From: Ruania albidiflava DSM 18029
Lineage (GTDB): Bacteria > Actinomycetota > Actinomycetes > Actinomycetales > Beutenbergiaceae
Direction of reading: 5' to 3'
Assembly (NCBI RefSeq): GCF_000421225.1
Contig: NZ_ATWL01000006.1
Coordinates: forward strand, 168,489 to 232,488
DNA: 64,000 nucleotides
Shown: in pieces, positions 63,033 to 64,000 of the stretch
Position numbering within the stretch: position 1 is the first letter of the stretch
Layout: each line of letters starts with the position of its first letter
The notes under the pieces: model-generated
Seen by the model: the letters and a program-made list of their open reading frames with translations, nothing else
What the model was told of the DNA's origin: nothing
The model's database searches: none
Translations under genes and position numbers: made by a program

Positions 63033-63607
63033 TCAGGAGGCGGTCTTGACGCGTACGCCTGTGCGGACGTCGGGGAGCTGGCTGGGGATGGTGGCGAGGT
63101 AGAGTTGTTCGGTTTTCTCTTTGGCCAGGACCAGCAGTCGGTTCTGCAGGTCGGCGATCTGGCGGGCGATCTTGGCGGGGTTGAGGCTCTCGCGGTAGGT
63201 GCTCATCTGGGCGCTCTGTGCCGGTGAGAGGACCCCGGCCGCCAGGAGCCGGTCGAAGGGGGTCTGGGGTGGGTGGTAGATGCGGGTGCGGTGTCCGGCT
63301 GCGTCGTTGCCATACCCGATCGGTTTCTTGGTCGGGGTCAGGTAGTTCAGCCGGTCGTTGACCAGGGGCCAGAGCCGGTTCAGCACGGCGCGTTCGGTGT
63401 CGGTGTCGTAGCGGTAGTAGAAGGCGTACTTGCGCACCAGGTGGCCGTTCTTGGACTCGATGGTGGCCTGGTCGTTCTTCTTGTAGGGCCTGCCACGGGT
63501 GAAGTAGATCCCCAGGTCGCCAGCCCACTCGATGACAGTGTGGTTGAGGAATTCGGAGCCGTTGTCGGTGTCCAGGCCGGTCACCGCGAAGGGGATCGTC
63601 TCTGTCG
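63033..63607 (-). pseudogene. Integrase-core (DDE) transposase, interrupted
   Basis: The C-terminal 190 residues of an rve-type transposase: TIPFAVTGLDTDNGSEFLNH holds the second catalytic Asp and KNDQATIESKNGHLVRKYAF the Glu; the tail is helical and basic. The first Asp and the N-terminus lie beyond the IS3 insertion and outside the window. The IS family is uncertain. Confidence 0.8.
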
Positions 63608-64000
63608 TGAACCGTACTGGGTTCGATGGAGACTCGGATTATTGGATTCCGACTAGGGTTGGTCGTTCCGTTGCGCAGCATAGTGTGCCTGCTCGTATTC
63701 GACCGGGGGTAGGTCGTCGAGGTAGCCGTGCAGGCGCTGATTGTTGTGCCAGTGCACCCATCCCAGGGTGGCCAGCTCGACGTCCTCGACGCTCTTCCAG
63801 GGTCCACGCTCGTCGCGGATAGGCCCGCGGATCAGCTCGGCCTTGTAGTAGCCGTTGACCGTCTCGGCCAGTGCATTGTCGTAGCTATCGCCGACCGTCC
63901 CGATCGAGGGGACAGCGCCGAGCTCGGCGAGGCGCTCCCCGTAGCGCAGGGACGTGAATTGCGACCCTGCGTCGCTGTGGCATCGGAGTCCTGCCAGGTG
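63608..64000 (-). mobile_element. IS3 family element (partial, right end)
   Basis: The element end begins with TGAACCGTACTGGGTTCGAT at 63608, matching IS3-type terminal inverted repeats that start TGAACC, and continues past the window. It is inserted inside the transposase gene at 63033-63607. Confidence 0.7.
63653..64000 (-). CDS. IS3 family transposase OrfB (partial)
   Basis: The C-terminal 115 residues: HSDAGSQFTSLRYGERLAEL carries a catalytic Asp, SIGTVGDSYDNALAETVNGY the catalytic Glu, and VELATLGWVHWHNNQRLHGY the conserved end. The 5' part lies outside the window. Confidence 0.93.
   Translation of the reverse strand, partial: HLAGLRCHSDAGSQFTSLRYGERLAELGAVPSIGTVGDSYDNALAETVNGYYKAELIRGPIRDERGPWKSVEDVELATLGWVHWHNNQRLHGYLDDLPPVEYEQAHYAAQRNDQP

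Larger units (their letters stand above)
62961..63607 (-). mobile_element. Truncated insertion sequence with integrase-type transposase
   Basis: One IS end with paired repeats (62961-63020) plus the C-terminal part of its transposase (63033-63607). The other part is separated by an IS3-family insertion at 63607/63608. The outer boundary is not exactly known. Confidence 0.65.

Overview
The window is high-GC actinobacterial DNA. Its features include frequent GTG starts, many 4-nt ATGA/GTGA gene overlaps, probable leaderless promoters, an SseA-SufE pair, a HelR-type RNA polymerase motor and a DUF2510 protein. It resembles Micrococcales of the Ruania/Georgenia/Beutenbergia kind; that placement is inference from gene style, not a search. 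No rRNA, tRNA or CRISPR array was seen.

Layout. 1-860 is the end of a sugar ABC substrate-binding lipoprotein. 957-2348 holds a MerR/DUF4188 divergent pair around a duplicated operator. 2345-12558 is core and stress metabolism: lipoamide dehydrogenase, Nramp Mn transporter, a two-component system, a Tat-exported multicopper oxidase, SufE and a thiosulfate sulfurtransferase. 12731-20639 carries HelR, a MarR/MFS operon, a DUF2510 protein and a BCCT osmolyte transporter. 20640-23250 is leuS behind what looks like a leucine leader-peptide attenuator acting on translation. 23270-25431 holds VapBC, a DHFR-like reductase and an AraC regulator.

25501-33406 is a sialic acid catabolic locus. A GntR regulator is divergent from an operon encoding a sugar ABC importer, a YjhC/NanOx-like oxidoreductase, NanA, NanK and NanE, which suggests use of 2,7-anhydro-sialic acid. 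33447-42158 holds an HNH nuclease, a SagB-like oxidoreductase, an ABC exporter with its own two-component system, an FAD protein and a drug-type MFS pump. 42155-48820 is a sugar-acid region: two GntR regulators, a kduI pseudogene, L-fuconate dehydratase, IdnO, IdnD and a 2-hydroxyacid dehydrogenase. 48924-57443 has a TetR/MMPL pump, a three-gene P-loop operon, a phosphoglycerate mutase family protein, another MFS pump and a PLDc_N peptide.

57448-64000 has a HIT protein, malate:quinone oxidoreductase, a type I restriction hsdR gene killed by one in-frame amber codon, and two nested insertion sequences. Degradation is concentrated at the accessory end (hsdR, a truncated transposase) and in kduI. 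Two related long palindromes (34361-34416 and 48830-48893) look like members of a dispersed repeat family.
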